From positions 1 through 37,694 of the forward strand of contig NZ_PJPV01000001.1 in the NCBI RefSeq assembly GCF_002864045.1: 37,694 nt of DNA. Direction: 5' to 3'. The position numbers were made by a program, and so were the translations under genes. The notes below the pieces were generated by a model. It searched no databases and had not been told where the DNA came from. It saw only the letters and a program-made list of their open reading frames with translations. This document shows positions 25,528 through 33,757 of this stretch, piece after piece; positions within the stretch are counted from its first letter, which is position 1; each line of letters opens with the position of its first letter. Source of the DNA: Endozoicomonas acroporae (lineage in GTDB: Bacteria > Pseudomonadota > Gammaproteobacteria > Pseudomonadales > Endozoicomonadaceae).

Positions 25528-27222
25528 ATGGATAGTATTTCACTGTTAGAAACACCGATGTTTAAATCGGCATTAGAGTCTAATAAAAAAGTAACTCAAC
25601 CGGTACGTCATAATAATAAAGAAATTTCTATTGGGGGAGTTCGTCATACCTCTGCCCATCGTGCCGGTTACAGGTCAGTGGAAGAGATCCCCCTGGGCGA
25701 ACGATCGATCAGTGATCCGGGCCCCATTCTTGTCAAGTGCAATAACAATGTATTTTGGGACTTATCGCGTATTGACCTTAAATCGTTGCTCCTTCCGGGA
25801 ACCTTTTTCACCGACCAGTCAAAACATATTGTCGGTTTGCAACTTGCCCGGCATATTGCCGAGATTTTTTCTCACGGCACAACCATGAAAGAGAAAAACA
25901 TAGAAGCACTCAATATCTGTCAACAAGATCAATACAAGTTCTGCAAACTTAAACTGTTCGATTACCCTGCTCAATGTGTTTTTTTCGATCTGGTCGGCAG
26001 TAAACTCAGGCATTTGCTGCCTGAAGATCTGGTTACAGAGCTGGACGCAAAACAGCTTCAGGACTACTTACTGGTAAAAGAAGGTTTTATTAATCTTGAA
26101 CTGACCACAGAGCAAAAAGCAAACATTGAAAAGCAAGTCAAAGTCAGTGCCGTAGAGGATGCTGAGACCGTATGCAACGCACAGAAATATCGATATTCTC
26201 ATCCCGATGGCATGAAGGGGGAAATTTTTGTCAAAGCCACAGCCCCTAAAATCCGGGGCGCCTTATCTAACGTTCTGGGAGAACTGGCCCGGGGAGGTCT
26301 GCAATTGCAAGATGCCCCGGAGTTTATTGGCTATGTCCCTGCAGAAATCGCCAATTCTCTGATAAACGAATCAGGTTTTACCGACAGCACCTGGTCAGGC
26401 AACTTTCTGCACGGTAGATACTCTCATTTACTGGCACTGGCATTTCTCAGCAGAGAAGCCGGTCTGACGGTAACAACACTGAAAGCCGTGGTGGCCCATG
26501 GCCTTTGGGACGATCTGTTAGACCAAAGCCCATACGCAAAAATAGATATTCAACAATTGGAGGATCATGAATACCTGATTCATGATAGAAATCCATTCAC
26601 CGTGCCATTCAGCCCTTTCGCATTTCAGGAAATGCTTTGCACTGGCCAGGTTTCTTCTACCCTGCGGCAGATGGCAACGTTAATTGCAGGACTCTCAGCT
26701 GGAGAACAGGCCATGCTCACCACCGCGTTTCAGGAGAAGGTTACTCCTGAAAGACTCTTGACGATGGCTCAAAATATCCAACTGCTGGAGCACGTTACTG
26801 CCCTGGAGCACCATAACGACATATTTGAAATCAAACAGTATTTTAACATGCCAACCGTGGGACTGGTTCCCCTGGAGATTCTGGAACTAGGCAGCGGGTG
26901 GACACTGGGACAATTCACAGCGTTCGGGCAATCCCATGAACTCTCGGTATTTGCCGCAAAAAAAGCATTCAAACGGGGCGATAAAGTTGTTTCCGTCACA
27001 ACGCATTACGACAGCCCACTTTATCGACTGGTTGGCTACGCACCTGTTTATCAGCAGGAAATCAAGAAGCTTAAAGACTTTGATATACAACCGGCTTTTA
27101 CCAGCTATGTTGCCTGGCCAGCAAAAAACCACCCCTGCAACCGCTTAAGACTTACCGAGGCTCCTAGGAGGCTGACCGAGAATAGACTGCCCTACGCGGC
27201 AACTGCTCCTGCGTTGCTCTAG
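25528..27222 (+). CDS. Unknown 564-residue protein with repeat-encoded C-terminal tail
   Basis: I do not recognise this protein. It is soluble-looking, without signal peptide or membrane segments, with a Lys/His-rich N-terminus, mixed helical content, and stretches such as FWDLSRIDLKSLLLPGTFF and GNFLHGRYSHLLALAFL. F-, W- and L-rich short motifs and AT-rich codons recall the other accessory genes here. Between aceE and glnE in pseudomonads there is no such gene. The final 18 residues, RRLTENRLPYAATAPALL, and the TAG stop are encoded by the left end of a MITE-like repeat, so the original C-terminus has been replaced or extended. The start ATG 25528 has only a weak ribosome binding site (GTAAG). 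A host-interaction role is speculation from context. Confidence 0.7.
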   Translation: MDSISLLETPMFKSALESNKKVTQPVRHNNKEISIGGVRHTSAHRAGYRSVEEIPLGERSISDPGPILVKCNNNVFWDLSRIDLKSLLLPGTFFTDQSKHIVGLQLARHIAEIFSHGTTMKEKNIEALNICQQDQYKFCKLKLFDYPAQCVFFDLVGSKLRHLLPEDLVTELDAKQLQDYLLVKEGFINLELTTEQKANIEKQVKVSAVEDAETVCNAQKYRYSHPDGMKGEIFVKATAPKIRGALSNVLGELARGGLQLQDAPEFIGYVPAEIANSLINESGFTDSTWSGNFLHGRYSHLLALAFLSREAGLTVTTLKAVVAHGLWDDLLDQSPYAKIDIQQLEDHEYLIHDRNPFTVPFSPFAFQEMLCTGQVSSTLRQMATLIAGLSAGEQAMLTTAFQEKVTPERLLTMAQNIQLLEHVTALEHHNDIFEIKQYFNMPTVGLVPLEILELGSGWTLGQFTAFGQSHELSVFAAKKAFKRGDKVVSVTTHYDSPLYRLVGYAPVYQQEIKKLKDFDIQPAFTSYVAWPAKNHPCNRLRLTEAPRRLTENRLPYAATAPALL

Positions 27223-27378
27223 CTCCTGCATCCATGCAGTCGTGCGGTGGCAGCAAATTGGTCTAAAAAGTCGGAAATTTTTAGCAAATAGAACCACTAT
27301 TCACTAAAAAATTCCGACTTTTTATCCTCAATTTTCTGCCATCCTCGCTACGGGCGCTATTCTCGGTCAGCCTCCTGG
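27164..27378. repeat. Long intact MITE-like repeat before glnE
   Basis: Left end CTAG (27164-27167) plus GAGGCTGACCGAGAATAG from 27168; right end CTATTCTCGGTCAGCCTC to 27374, then CTGG. About 207 bp between flanks. The inner half is palindromic: GGTGGCAG / CTGCCATCC, CAAATTG / CAATTTT, and AAAAAGTCGGAAATTTTTAG / CTAAAAAATTCCGACTTTTT around AATAGAACCACTATT. The region just inside the left end (27190-27240) is unpaired and absent from the 8126-8293 copy. It encodes the tail of the upstream gene. Confidence 0.95.
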
Positions 27379-27440
27379 CAATAACGTTTGAGGGTCTGAT
27401 CCGGGCAGCGTTGAAAACGGGTAAGTAGCTGGTGATTTCA

Positions 27441-27468
27441 TTGGATCAGCTACTTATATGGCTATAGT
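27441..27468 (+). promoter_or_regulatory. Candidate sigma-70 promoter of glnE
   Basis: TTGGAT (27441-27446), 16-bp spacer, TATAGT (27463-27468), about 48 bp before the glnE ATG. The -35 box overlaps an inverted repeat AAGTAGCTG (27423-27431) / CAGCTACTT (27447-27455) that could be an operator or a hairpin. By eye only. Confidence 0.4.
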
Positions 27469-27516
27469 CATCCCATTCTCATAAAATGGCACCAGTAACC
27501 AGAAGAGAGCGGGTTT

Positions 27517-30495
27517 ATGGAGTCACTCAGGGCACAACTCAGTCAACAATTAACTGCCTGCGGGTCACCTGACACTACTACGGAAATTCTTCCAGCAGAA
27601 ATCAGGAACGTGGTCACTGCTCACTGGCAACAGTTTGTGGATAACAACCCGTCATTTACTTTTCCTGGTAGCCTTTTTCCTGACCAGAGCGATCAACTGA
27701 GTCCCGGGCTGATGGATCAGCTGATCCATTGCTGGGCAGGCAGTGACTTTGCCGCGCAGCAGTGCATTCGTCACCCTCAGTGGCTTGCCAGCATTCTGGA
27801 AAACCATGACAAACTCCCTGATTTAGCCCGAACCCACCCGGAACGTTTGCAAACAGCACTGGCAGCGGTTGAAAATGAGCAGGACCTGATCAAGGCTCTC
27901 AGACTTTACCGCAACCGGGAAATGCTGCGGATTATCTGGCTCGACCTGAATCGTCGGGTCAGCATGCCGGAAACCACAGCGGATATGTCGGCCCTGGCGG
28001 ATGCCTGCATTGACAGCGCACTCAACTGGCTTTACCAGGACAGCTGCCAGAGCATGGGAACGCCCTACGGCACCAACATCCCGGGGGAAGAGCCGGTTCC
28101 CCAGAACATGGTAGTACTGGGTATGGGCAAACTGGGAGCCAGAGACCTTAACCTCTCTTCAGACATCGACCTGATGTTCACCTACCCCTGCCAGGGAGAA
28201 ACCCGTGGCAGCAAAAAGGTCATTACCAATCAGGAGTTTTTTATCCGCCTTGGCCAGCGACTGATCAAGGTGCTGGATTGTCAAAGTGCCGATGGTTTTG
28301 TGTTCCGGGTTGATATGCGACTGCGGCCTTATGGTTCCAGCGGAGCCCTGGCCATGTGTTTTGCGGCGATGGAGCAGTATTATCAGGATCAGGGCCGGGA
28401 CTGGGAACGTTACGCCATGCTCAAGGCCCGGGTGGTTGCCGGCAACATGCCCGAAGGCGAGCTGCTGCTCAGCCAGCTGCGTCCTTTTGTTTATCGTCGC
28501 TACATTGATTTTGGCTCCATCAGCGCCCTGCGGGAAATGAAGCAGCTGATCCGCCGGGAAGTGAAACGCAAAGGCATGAAGAGCAATATCAAGCTTGGGC
28601 CGGGTGGCATTCGTGAAATTGAGTTCATCATTCAGTCTTTCCAGTTAATACATGGCGGGCGTGACCGCAGTCTTCAGGAGCGCAACCTGCTGACGGTTCT
28701 ATCAATACTGCAGAGCAAACACTATTTTTCGCCTGACGAAGCCAATGAGCTGAAAGCCGCTTATACCTTCCTTCGTAACCTTGAACATGCCATTCAGGCC
28801 ATTGCCGACCGGCAGACTCAGGATCTGCCAAAAAACCCGAAAGCTCAGGCACGGGTCGCCTTCAGCATGGGGCAAAAAGACTGGTCCGGATTACTGGACA
28901 CGCTGGAAGACCACCGTCACCGGGTCACCACGCACTTTGATGCGGTTATTGCTGATCCTGAAACCACCAATACCAAAGATAATCATAGTGACCAGTGGCA
29001 AGCACTCTGGCTTGGTCAACTGAGCGAGGAAGAAGAACAGCAGCTGATGGCCCGGGAGGGCTATAACAATGTCGATGCCTCATGGCAGCGACTGATTTCC
29101 CTGCGAGATGGCAAAGCCCTTACCCGGGTCAGAAGGCAGAGCCGTGACCGTCTGGATAAGTTCATCCCACTGTTGCTGAGAGTGGCCGCCAACGCCACTG
29201 AACCTGATACTTTTTTACTGCGAATTCTTCCGCTGATTGAGGCAGTGCTGCGTCGAACCGCTTACCTGGTTCTGCTGATCGAGAACCCTGCCGCCCTGGA
29301 GCACCTTGGCAAACTCTGTATTGCCAGCCCATGGATTGCTGAACAGATTGCCCGATTCCCAGCACTTCTCGATGAGTTCCTCAATCTTGGCGACCTCTAT
29401 AATCCACCGGAAAAAGAAGCATTGGCCGACGAGCTGCGCCAACAGCTCGCCCATATTCCGGAAGATGATCTTGAGAACCAGATGGAAGTTCTGCGCCACT
29501 TCAAAATGGCCCATGTCTTACGAGTAACGGCTGCCCAGGTGTCCGGCACCCTGCCGTTGATGAAAGAGAGTGACTACCTGACCTGGATTGCTGAAGTGAT
29601 TCTTGATGCCGTTCTGGCCATTGCCTGGCGCAACCTGGTCGAAAAATATGGAATGCCCCGGGATGCTGACGGCAACCTCTGTGATCCCGGCTTCATTATT
29701 GTTGGTTACGGCAAGCTGGGCGGTATTGAGTTAGGCCCCGGCTCTGATCTTGACCTGGTCTTCATCCATAATGGTGGTACCAATAAAGAGACCAATGGCC
29801 CCAGGGCCATTGACAGCACCACGTTCTATACCCGCCTGGGTCAGCGAATCATCCATATTCTGACCACGCAGACACCCTCGGGTATTCTTTATGATGCGGA
29901 CATGAGACTGCGCCCATCCGGTTCCAAGGGATTGCTGGTCAACTCCTTCACTTACTTTGAGAAGTACCAGAAAGAGGAAGCATGGACCTGGGAACACCAG
30001 GCCCTGGTGCGTGCCCGTGTGATTACCGGTGACCCAACGCTTGCACAGAAGTTTGCAGACCTCAGATCAGCGATTCTCAGCCAGCAACGGGATGTTAACA
30101 AACTCCGTGATGATGTTGTGGATATGCGCCAGAAAATGCGGGAACACCTGAGGACAACATCATCTTCAGTCAATAGCGGTGAAGTCTTCCATTTAAAACA
30201 TGACCCGGGCGGCATCGTTGATATTGAGTTTCTGATGCAGTTTGCCGTTCTGCGCTACTCCAGCCAGTACCCTTCGCTGTTGAAGTGGACCGACAATGTG
30301 CGGATCTCTGAAGAACTGGAGCTTGCTGGCCTGTTGAAACATGACGACGCCCATCAGCTTCGGGAGGCTTATAAAACCTTCCGGTTCAGTATTCATCAAA
30401 AAGCATTACAAAACGAGGTACCTGAAGTAGACAATACCTCTGGCAACTATTTGCGTCAGGCTGTTATGACTATCTGGGCAGACTGTATGACATGA
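27517..30495 (+). CDS. glnE: Bifunctional glutamine synthetase adenylyltransferase/deadenylase GlnE
   Basis: A 992-residue cytoplasmic enzyme that adds AMP to, and removes it from, glutamine synthetase under PII control. It has two nucleotidyltransferase domains: the N-terminal deadenylase with GMGKLGARDLNLSSDIDLMF (metal ligands D216 and D218) and the C-terminal adenylylase with GYGKLGGIELGPGSDLDLVF (D744 and D746). Each is followed by its RxDxRLRP segment. Both sites look intact. The ATG is preceded by AGAGAG. In Pseudomonas the order is ilvE-glnE-aceE-aceF; here the same backbone is kept but foreign genes occupy both flanks of glnE. The 151 bp after the stop hold no gene. Confidence 0.97.
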   Translation: MESLRAQLSQQLTACGSPDTTTEILPAEIRNVVTAHWQQFVDNNPSFTFPGSLFPDQSDQLSPGLMDQLIHCWAGSDFAAQQCIRHPQWLASILENHDKLPDLARTHPERLQTALAAVENEQDLIKALRLYRNREMLRIIWLDLNRRVSMPETTADMSALADACIDSALNWLYQDSCQSMGTPYGTNIPGEEPVPQNMVVLGMGKLGARDLNLSSDIDLMFTYPCQGETRGSKKVITNQEFFIRLGQRLIKVLDCQSADGFVFRVDMRLRPYGSSGALAMCFAAMEQYYQDQGRDWERYAMLKARVVAGNMPEGELLLSQLRPFVYRRYIDFGSISALREMKQLIRREVKRKGMKSNIKLGPGGIREIEFIIQSFQLIHGGRDRSLQERNLLTVLSILQSKHYFSPDEANELKAAYTFLRNLEHAIQAIADRQTQDLPKNPKAQARVAFSMGQKDWSGLLDTLEDHRHRVTTHFDAVIADPETTNTKDNHSDQWQALWLGQLSEEEEQQLMAREGYNNVDASWQRLISLRDGKALTRVRRQSRDRLDKFIPLLLRVAANATEPDTFLLRILPLIEAVLRRTAYLVLLIENPAALEHLGKLCIASPWIAEQIARFPALLDEFLNLGDLYNPPEKEALADELRQQLAHIPEDDLENQMEVLRHFKMAHVLRVTAAQVSGTLPLMKESDYLTWIAEVILDAVLAIAWRNLVEKYGMPRDADGNLCDPGFIIVGYGKLGGIELGPGSDLDLVFIHNGGTNKETNGPRAIDSTTFYTRLGQRIIHILTTQTPSGILYDADMRLRPSGSKGLLVNSFTYFEKYQKEEAWTWEHQALVRARVITGDPTLAQKFADLRSAILSQQRDVNKLRDDVVDMRQKMREHLRTTSSSVNSGEVFHLKHDPGGIVDIEFLMQFAVLRYSSQYPSLLKWTDNVRISEELELAGLLKHDDAHQLREAYKTFRFSIHQKALQNEVPEVDNTSGNYLRQAVMTIWADCMT

Positions 30496-30646
30496 GCAGG
30501 AATCAACCGACGGTTAATTGATTATTTGCAAACTCTCGTGGCGGCCGCCATGTGGATGGCCGCCCCGTGGAGCACTTTATGCGTTCCTGTCTTTATCCCC
30601 GCCCGCGCAAGCCGAAAATGAGGGTGGTGAGGAATTTAGCCAACTC

Positions 30647-31921
30647 CTAACTGCCACTGGCCTTCTCACCGACGTTGACCCTGATAAATAGACTGCCACC
30701 CGGAAGCATGTGTGTAAGATCATCGATTGCCATAAATTTATCGCAACCAATACCTCTATTCATGCTCTCCGGTTTTTGGAAGCTTGGGATCGTCCGGTCG
30801 GGTTCAGATCTATTTACTCCCAAAACTTCTTTTCCTTCCCCAACTATCTCAAAGGATAAAGTTTGATCGAATGGCCAAGTCAGAATTTCGTCATACATGC
30901 CTTTCATAATTGATATAAACAGACTGATGTGGGTGCCTTTTCCCTTACCATCGCCATAAGGAAATATTGTTGCCTTCATCCTGTATCCTTCCGGTGCCGA
31001 ATAGAAAACCGGACTGTCAAACGATGTTTCTATGTCGATACTTGCCTTGTCTATGGCTTCCCTGAAGTTGTCTATTCTCCATAAAAACGTTCCATCCGTG
31101 CGCTGTTCCTGCAATTCCTTTATTTGAATTTTAGAATCAGCGCAGGTTACAGAGAGGTTTCCTACACTGCTTTGCAGTTGTTCTATCGTTTTGTTCAGTT
31201 GAATGATTTGCTCAGCCTGCTCCTCGTTTGTCTTTTGCAGATGTTCAAGGATTTTCATGCCCGACATTAACTGCATCTGAACCATACTTTGTTCATCCCC
31301 GGATCCAGCTGCCCTCTCTGGGAGGTTGTCAAATGTCATCAAATCCTCTGTTGGATAGAGTCCCTGGGGTGCAACTGCCGGGGGAGGAAAGCACCCATGA
31401 TGTTCGCCATGATAATGGTCAGGCAAATAGCTTAACTCCACGGCCTGACGACATTCATCACCATTATGGTCCTTCGCACAATATACTATGACGCGCCGGG
31501 AAAGGGCGGTCAGTTCTCCATGCTCTTCATACTTCTTGTAATTAATAGGATCTGCCTTTATAAAACACTGTAGGTCAGATGCTAAAGTATACCCCTTCAG
31601 TGAATTGATTATTGATGCGTCTTTTGGTCGCACATCAAGGATGGCGCTGTTAACGATCTCCCTGTGATTCAAAGGCCTGCCTTCCATGATATGTCTATTA
31701 CCCTCCGAACATTCGCCACAGTACATTCTGCTCTCAATTTCATTCAAATCCTCAGGTTTACATCGAAACAATGCTCCGCTGGTTGTTCTGAATACTTTAC
31801 CGGACAAGGCTTGCTGCCGATCCCGATCATAAATCAGTACCGGTTCCTGATGATCAACCTCCCCATATAGAGAAAGATCACTTCCGCCCGATAAGCAACC
31901 GAAAGAATTACCCAGGTTCAT
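30647..31921 (-). CDS. TRAF-like protein: Cys/His zinc-finger region, coiled coil and MATH domain
   Basis: A 424-residue protein built like an animal TNF-receptor-associated factor. Residues 40-80 carry Cys pairs (MYCGEC) in what could be a degenerate RING. Residues 144-177 fit a TRAF-type zinc finger (VIVYC...GDEC...LPDHYHGEHHGC). About 208-272 is a heptad coiled coil (IIQLNKTIEQLQSSV). The MATH/TRAF-C domain (275-418) has DGTFLWRIDNFREA, the SPVFYSAPEGYRMKATIFP strand pair, GDGKGKGTHISLFISIMKG, LTWPFDQTL, SFQKP and the final LFIRVNV. ATG 31921 has AGGAG nine bases upstream and is preferred over TTG 31957. No signal peptide. It lies opposite in strand between glnE and ilvE. Mimicry of host immune or death signalling is inference. 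Confidence 0.9.
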   Translation of the reverse strand: MNLGNSFGCLSGGSDLSLYGEVDHQEPVLIYDRDRQQALSGKVFRTTSGALFRCKPEDLNEIESRMYCGECSEGNRHIMEGRPLNHREIVNSAILDVRPKDASIINSLKGYTLASDLQCFIKADPINYKKYEEHGELTALSRRVIVYCAKDHNGDECRQAVELSYLPDHYHGEHHGCFPPPAVAPQGLYPTEDLMTFDNLPERAAGSGDEQSMVQMQLMSGMKILEHLQKTNEEQAEQIIQLNKTIEQLQSSVGNLSVTCADSKIQIKELQEQRTDGTFLWRIDNFREAIDKASIDIETSFDSPVFYSAPEGYRMKATIFPYGDGKGKGTHISLFISIMKGMYDEILTWPFDQTLSFEIVGEGKEVLGVNRSEPDRTIPSFQKPESMNRGIGCDKFMAIDDLTHMLPGGSLFIRVNVGEKASGS

Positions 31922-32276
31922 TAGCAATAGCTCCTGTTTAAATTTTTGATTCAGCAACCAGTAGATACATCAGTCAAGAGACCCCAACTCAAAGGCAAGT
32001 GTCAAATGGCCTCAAATTTTGATGAACCATCAAAGTACTTTTTGACCATAAATTACTCGATCGGTTCAATTAGAAATGGCTTAATCGTTAGAATATTCTG
32101 AAAAGATCTGAAACCTGCGCAGCTGGTTCCGGTAAAATGATAACGCTTGAGAGTTTTGCAATCCCCTGCCGAGGAGCCTGTCTAACAATCACTCTTTGGC
32201 ATCAGAGAAAAGTTGTGATCCAATAGTCACTTCAGACTCTTTCACCAACAAAATAATTTAGATCTGGAGTTTCCCG
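31922..32276. other. Divergent intergenic region between the TRAF-like gene and ilvE
   Basis: 355 bp that must carry both start regions. The TRAF-like gene has a clear AGGAG. For ilvE the bases before ATG include CTGGAG. I see no convincing promoter pair, attenuator or leader peptide, and no intact repeat. Confidence 0.5.
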
Positions 32277-33218
32277 ATGTCTTTCGCCGATCGTGATGGC
32301 GTTATCTGGTTAGATGGGAAGTTAGTTCCCTGGCGTGAAGCCAAAACCCATGTGCTGACCCACACCCTTCATTACGGGATGGGGGTTTTTGAAGGTGTCA
32401 GAGCCTATAACACGCCAGAAGGACCTGCCATTTTCCGTCTGAAGGAACACACCGACCGCCTGTTTCGCAGCGCCCACATCCTGAGAATGGAAATCCCCTT
32501 CAGCAAAGAAGAACTGAACGAAGCACAGAAGCTTGTCGTTCGTGAGAATGGGCTGGACGAAGCCTACCTGCGGCCAATGTGCTTCCTGGGCTCTGAGGGT
32601 ATGGGGTTAAGAGCCGAGGGCCTTCAGGTTCACACCATGGTTGCTGCCTGGAACTGGCCTTCTTACATGTCGCCGGAGGCGCTTGAGCGTGGCATCAAAA
32701 TTCGTACCTCTTCCTATACACGACACCATGTAAATATCACCATGTGCAAGGCCAAAGCCAACGGGAATTACATGAATTCCATGCTGGCACTGCGGGAAGC
32801 ACTGGACAGTGGCTGTGAAGAAGCCCTGCTGCTGGATAACGAGGGTTATGTCGCTGAAGGCAGTGGTGAGAATGTCTTTATTGTGAAAGAAGATGGCATT
32901 CTCTATACCCCGGAACTGACTTCCTGCCTGGAAGGCATTACCCGGGACACCATCATCCGGTTTGCCCGGGAGCTTGGGCTGGAAGTCCGGGAAAAACGCA
33001 TTACCCGTGATGAAGTATATATTGCCCGTGAAGCATTCTTTACCGGCACGGCTGCAGAAGTTATGCCTATTTGTGAACACGATGGGCGCAAGATTGGCTG
33101 CGGCAAGCGTGGCCCCGTGACGGAAAAGCTTCAGTCCATGTATTTTGATCAGGTCCGTGGCAAACGCAAAGAGAACCGTGAGTGGTTGAACCATTGCCAG
33201 GAGGCTGACCGAGAATAG
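32277..33218 (+). CDS. ilvE: Branched-chain amino acid aminotransferase IlvE
   Basis: A PLP-dependent, fold-type IV transaminase that makes valine, leucine and isoleucine from their keto acids. 313 residues. HYGMGVFEGVRAY, the PLP lysine K160 (in KAKANGNYMNS), EALLLDNEGYVAEGSGENVF, LEGITRDTII and FFTGTAAEVMPI are all present. GGAG lies about 8 bases before ATG. The last residues, QEADRE, and the TAG are encoded by a repeat end (33197-33218); the natural family terminus stops at about the EWL segment, so the C-terminus was extended by a few residues. Its stop is 6 bp from the convergent stop of the OB-fold gene. Confidence 0.97.
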   Translation: MSFADRDGVIWLDGKLVPWREAKTHVLTHTLHYGMGVFEGVRAYNTPEGPAIFRLKEHTDRLFRSAHILRMEIPFSKEELNEAQKLVVRENGLDEAYLRPMCFLGSEGMGLRAEGLQVHTMVAAWNWPSYMSPEALERGIKIRTSSYTRHHVNITMCKAKANGNYMNSMLALREALDSGCEEALLLDNEGYVAEGSGENVFIVKEDGILYTPELTSCLEGITRDTIIRFARELGLEVREKRITRDEVYIAREAFFTGTAAEVMPICEHDGRKIGCGKRGPVTEKLQSMYFDQVRGKRKENREWLNHCQEADRE

Positions 33219-33228
33219 ACTGCCCTAC
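33197..33228. repeat. Repeat relic forming both convergent stop codons of ilvE and the OB-fold gene
   Basis: CCAG, then GAGGCTGACCGAGAATAG at 33201-33218, then ACTGCCCTAC, exactly as in the left end of the long copy (27164-27193). The rest of the element is gone. The TAG ending ilvE is at 33216-33218, and the complement of CTA at 33225-33227 ends the minus-strand gene. Confidence 0.9.
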
Positions 33229-33629
33229 TTGCTGATAATTCGCAGAGACTTTACGTCTATTTCAACGACGGATACCCGATCAACATCCACCTCACCAATA
33301 ATCTCTACTTTGGTATTGGCTGTTACCGGTTGCGGTGGAAAGTCGTGATCATCAATATCCGCGATGATTTCACCGGTACCGTCGTTAAACAGGTAAGTCT
33401 CATGTTTAATTTTTCGGACCAGATTGCCCCTCAGGACGACCCGCCTGTCGTCCTGAGGATTCTTCAGGATAGCGGCGACGGTTGTCGTACCATCACCGGA
33501 GTCAGATACAGAACTAACCCCTGATCCGGGGCCGATATAAGCCCCTTCAGCAACAAACACCGTGAATGCCAGCAAGACAGCGGAAGACCATCTGACTGAC
33601 TTCTGCACATAAACGTCGTAGAGTTTCAT
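33225..33629 (-). CDS. YgiW/YdeI-family periplasmic OB-fold protein
   Basis: 134 residues. Signal peptide about 1-30 (hydrophobic AVLLAFTVFVAEGA), mature start YIGPGS typical of YgiW. The bacterial OB-fold (BOF) domain follows: RRVVLRGNLVRKI, ETYLFNDGTGEIIADIDD, VEIIGEVDVDRVSVVEIDV. Family members are periplasmic proteins linked to tolerance of peroxide, metals and antimicrobial peptides. The ATG is in a normal context. The stop TAG comes from the repeat relic shared with ilvE; SLRIISK is about where the family ends, so little is lost. Confidence 0.88.
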   Translation of the reverse strand: MKLYDVYVQKSVRWSSAVLLAFTVFVAEGAYIGPGSGVSSVSDSGDGTTTVAAILKNPQDDRRVVLRGNLVRKIKHETYLFNDGTGEIIADIDDHDFPPQPVTANTKVEIIGEVDVDRVSVVEIDVKSLRIISK

Positions 33630-33757
33630 TATCGAGACATCCTGACAGTGACTTATATTTCAACTGGAATAATAGGAGAAAAAGTCGGTCTCGCCAGAGT
33701 TTTGCTGTCTCTATTGGGCGTCAAACAATGAGAGCACAACAGCAGGCAATCAACCAC

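Noticed and set aside
30540..30564. GC-rich inverted repeat (GGCGGCC / GGCCGCC) after glnE as a terminator
   Set aside because: Only a 7-bp stem with no T run; too weak to call.
32150..32200. Possible further repeat end near GAGGAGCCTGTCTAACAATC
   Set aside because: Only loosely resembles the terminal repeat and lacks the GAATAG end and any partner.
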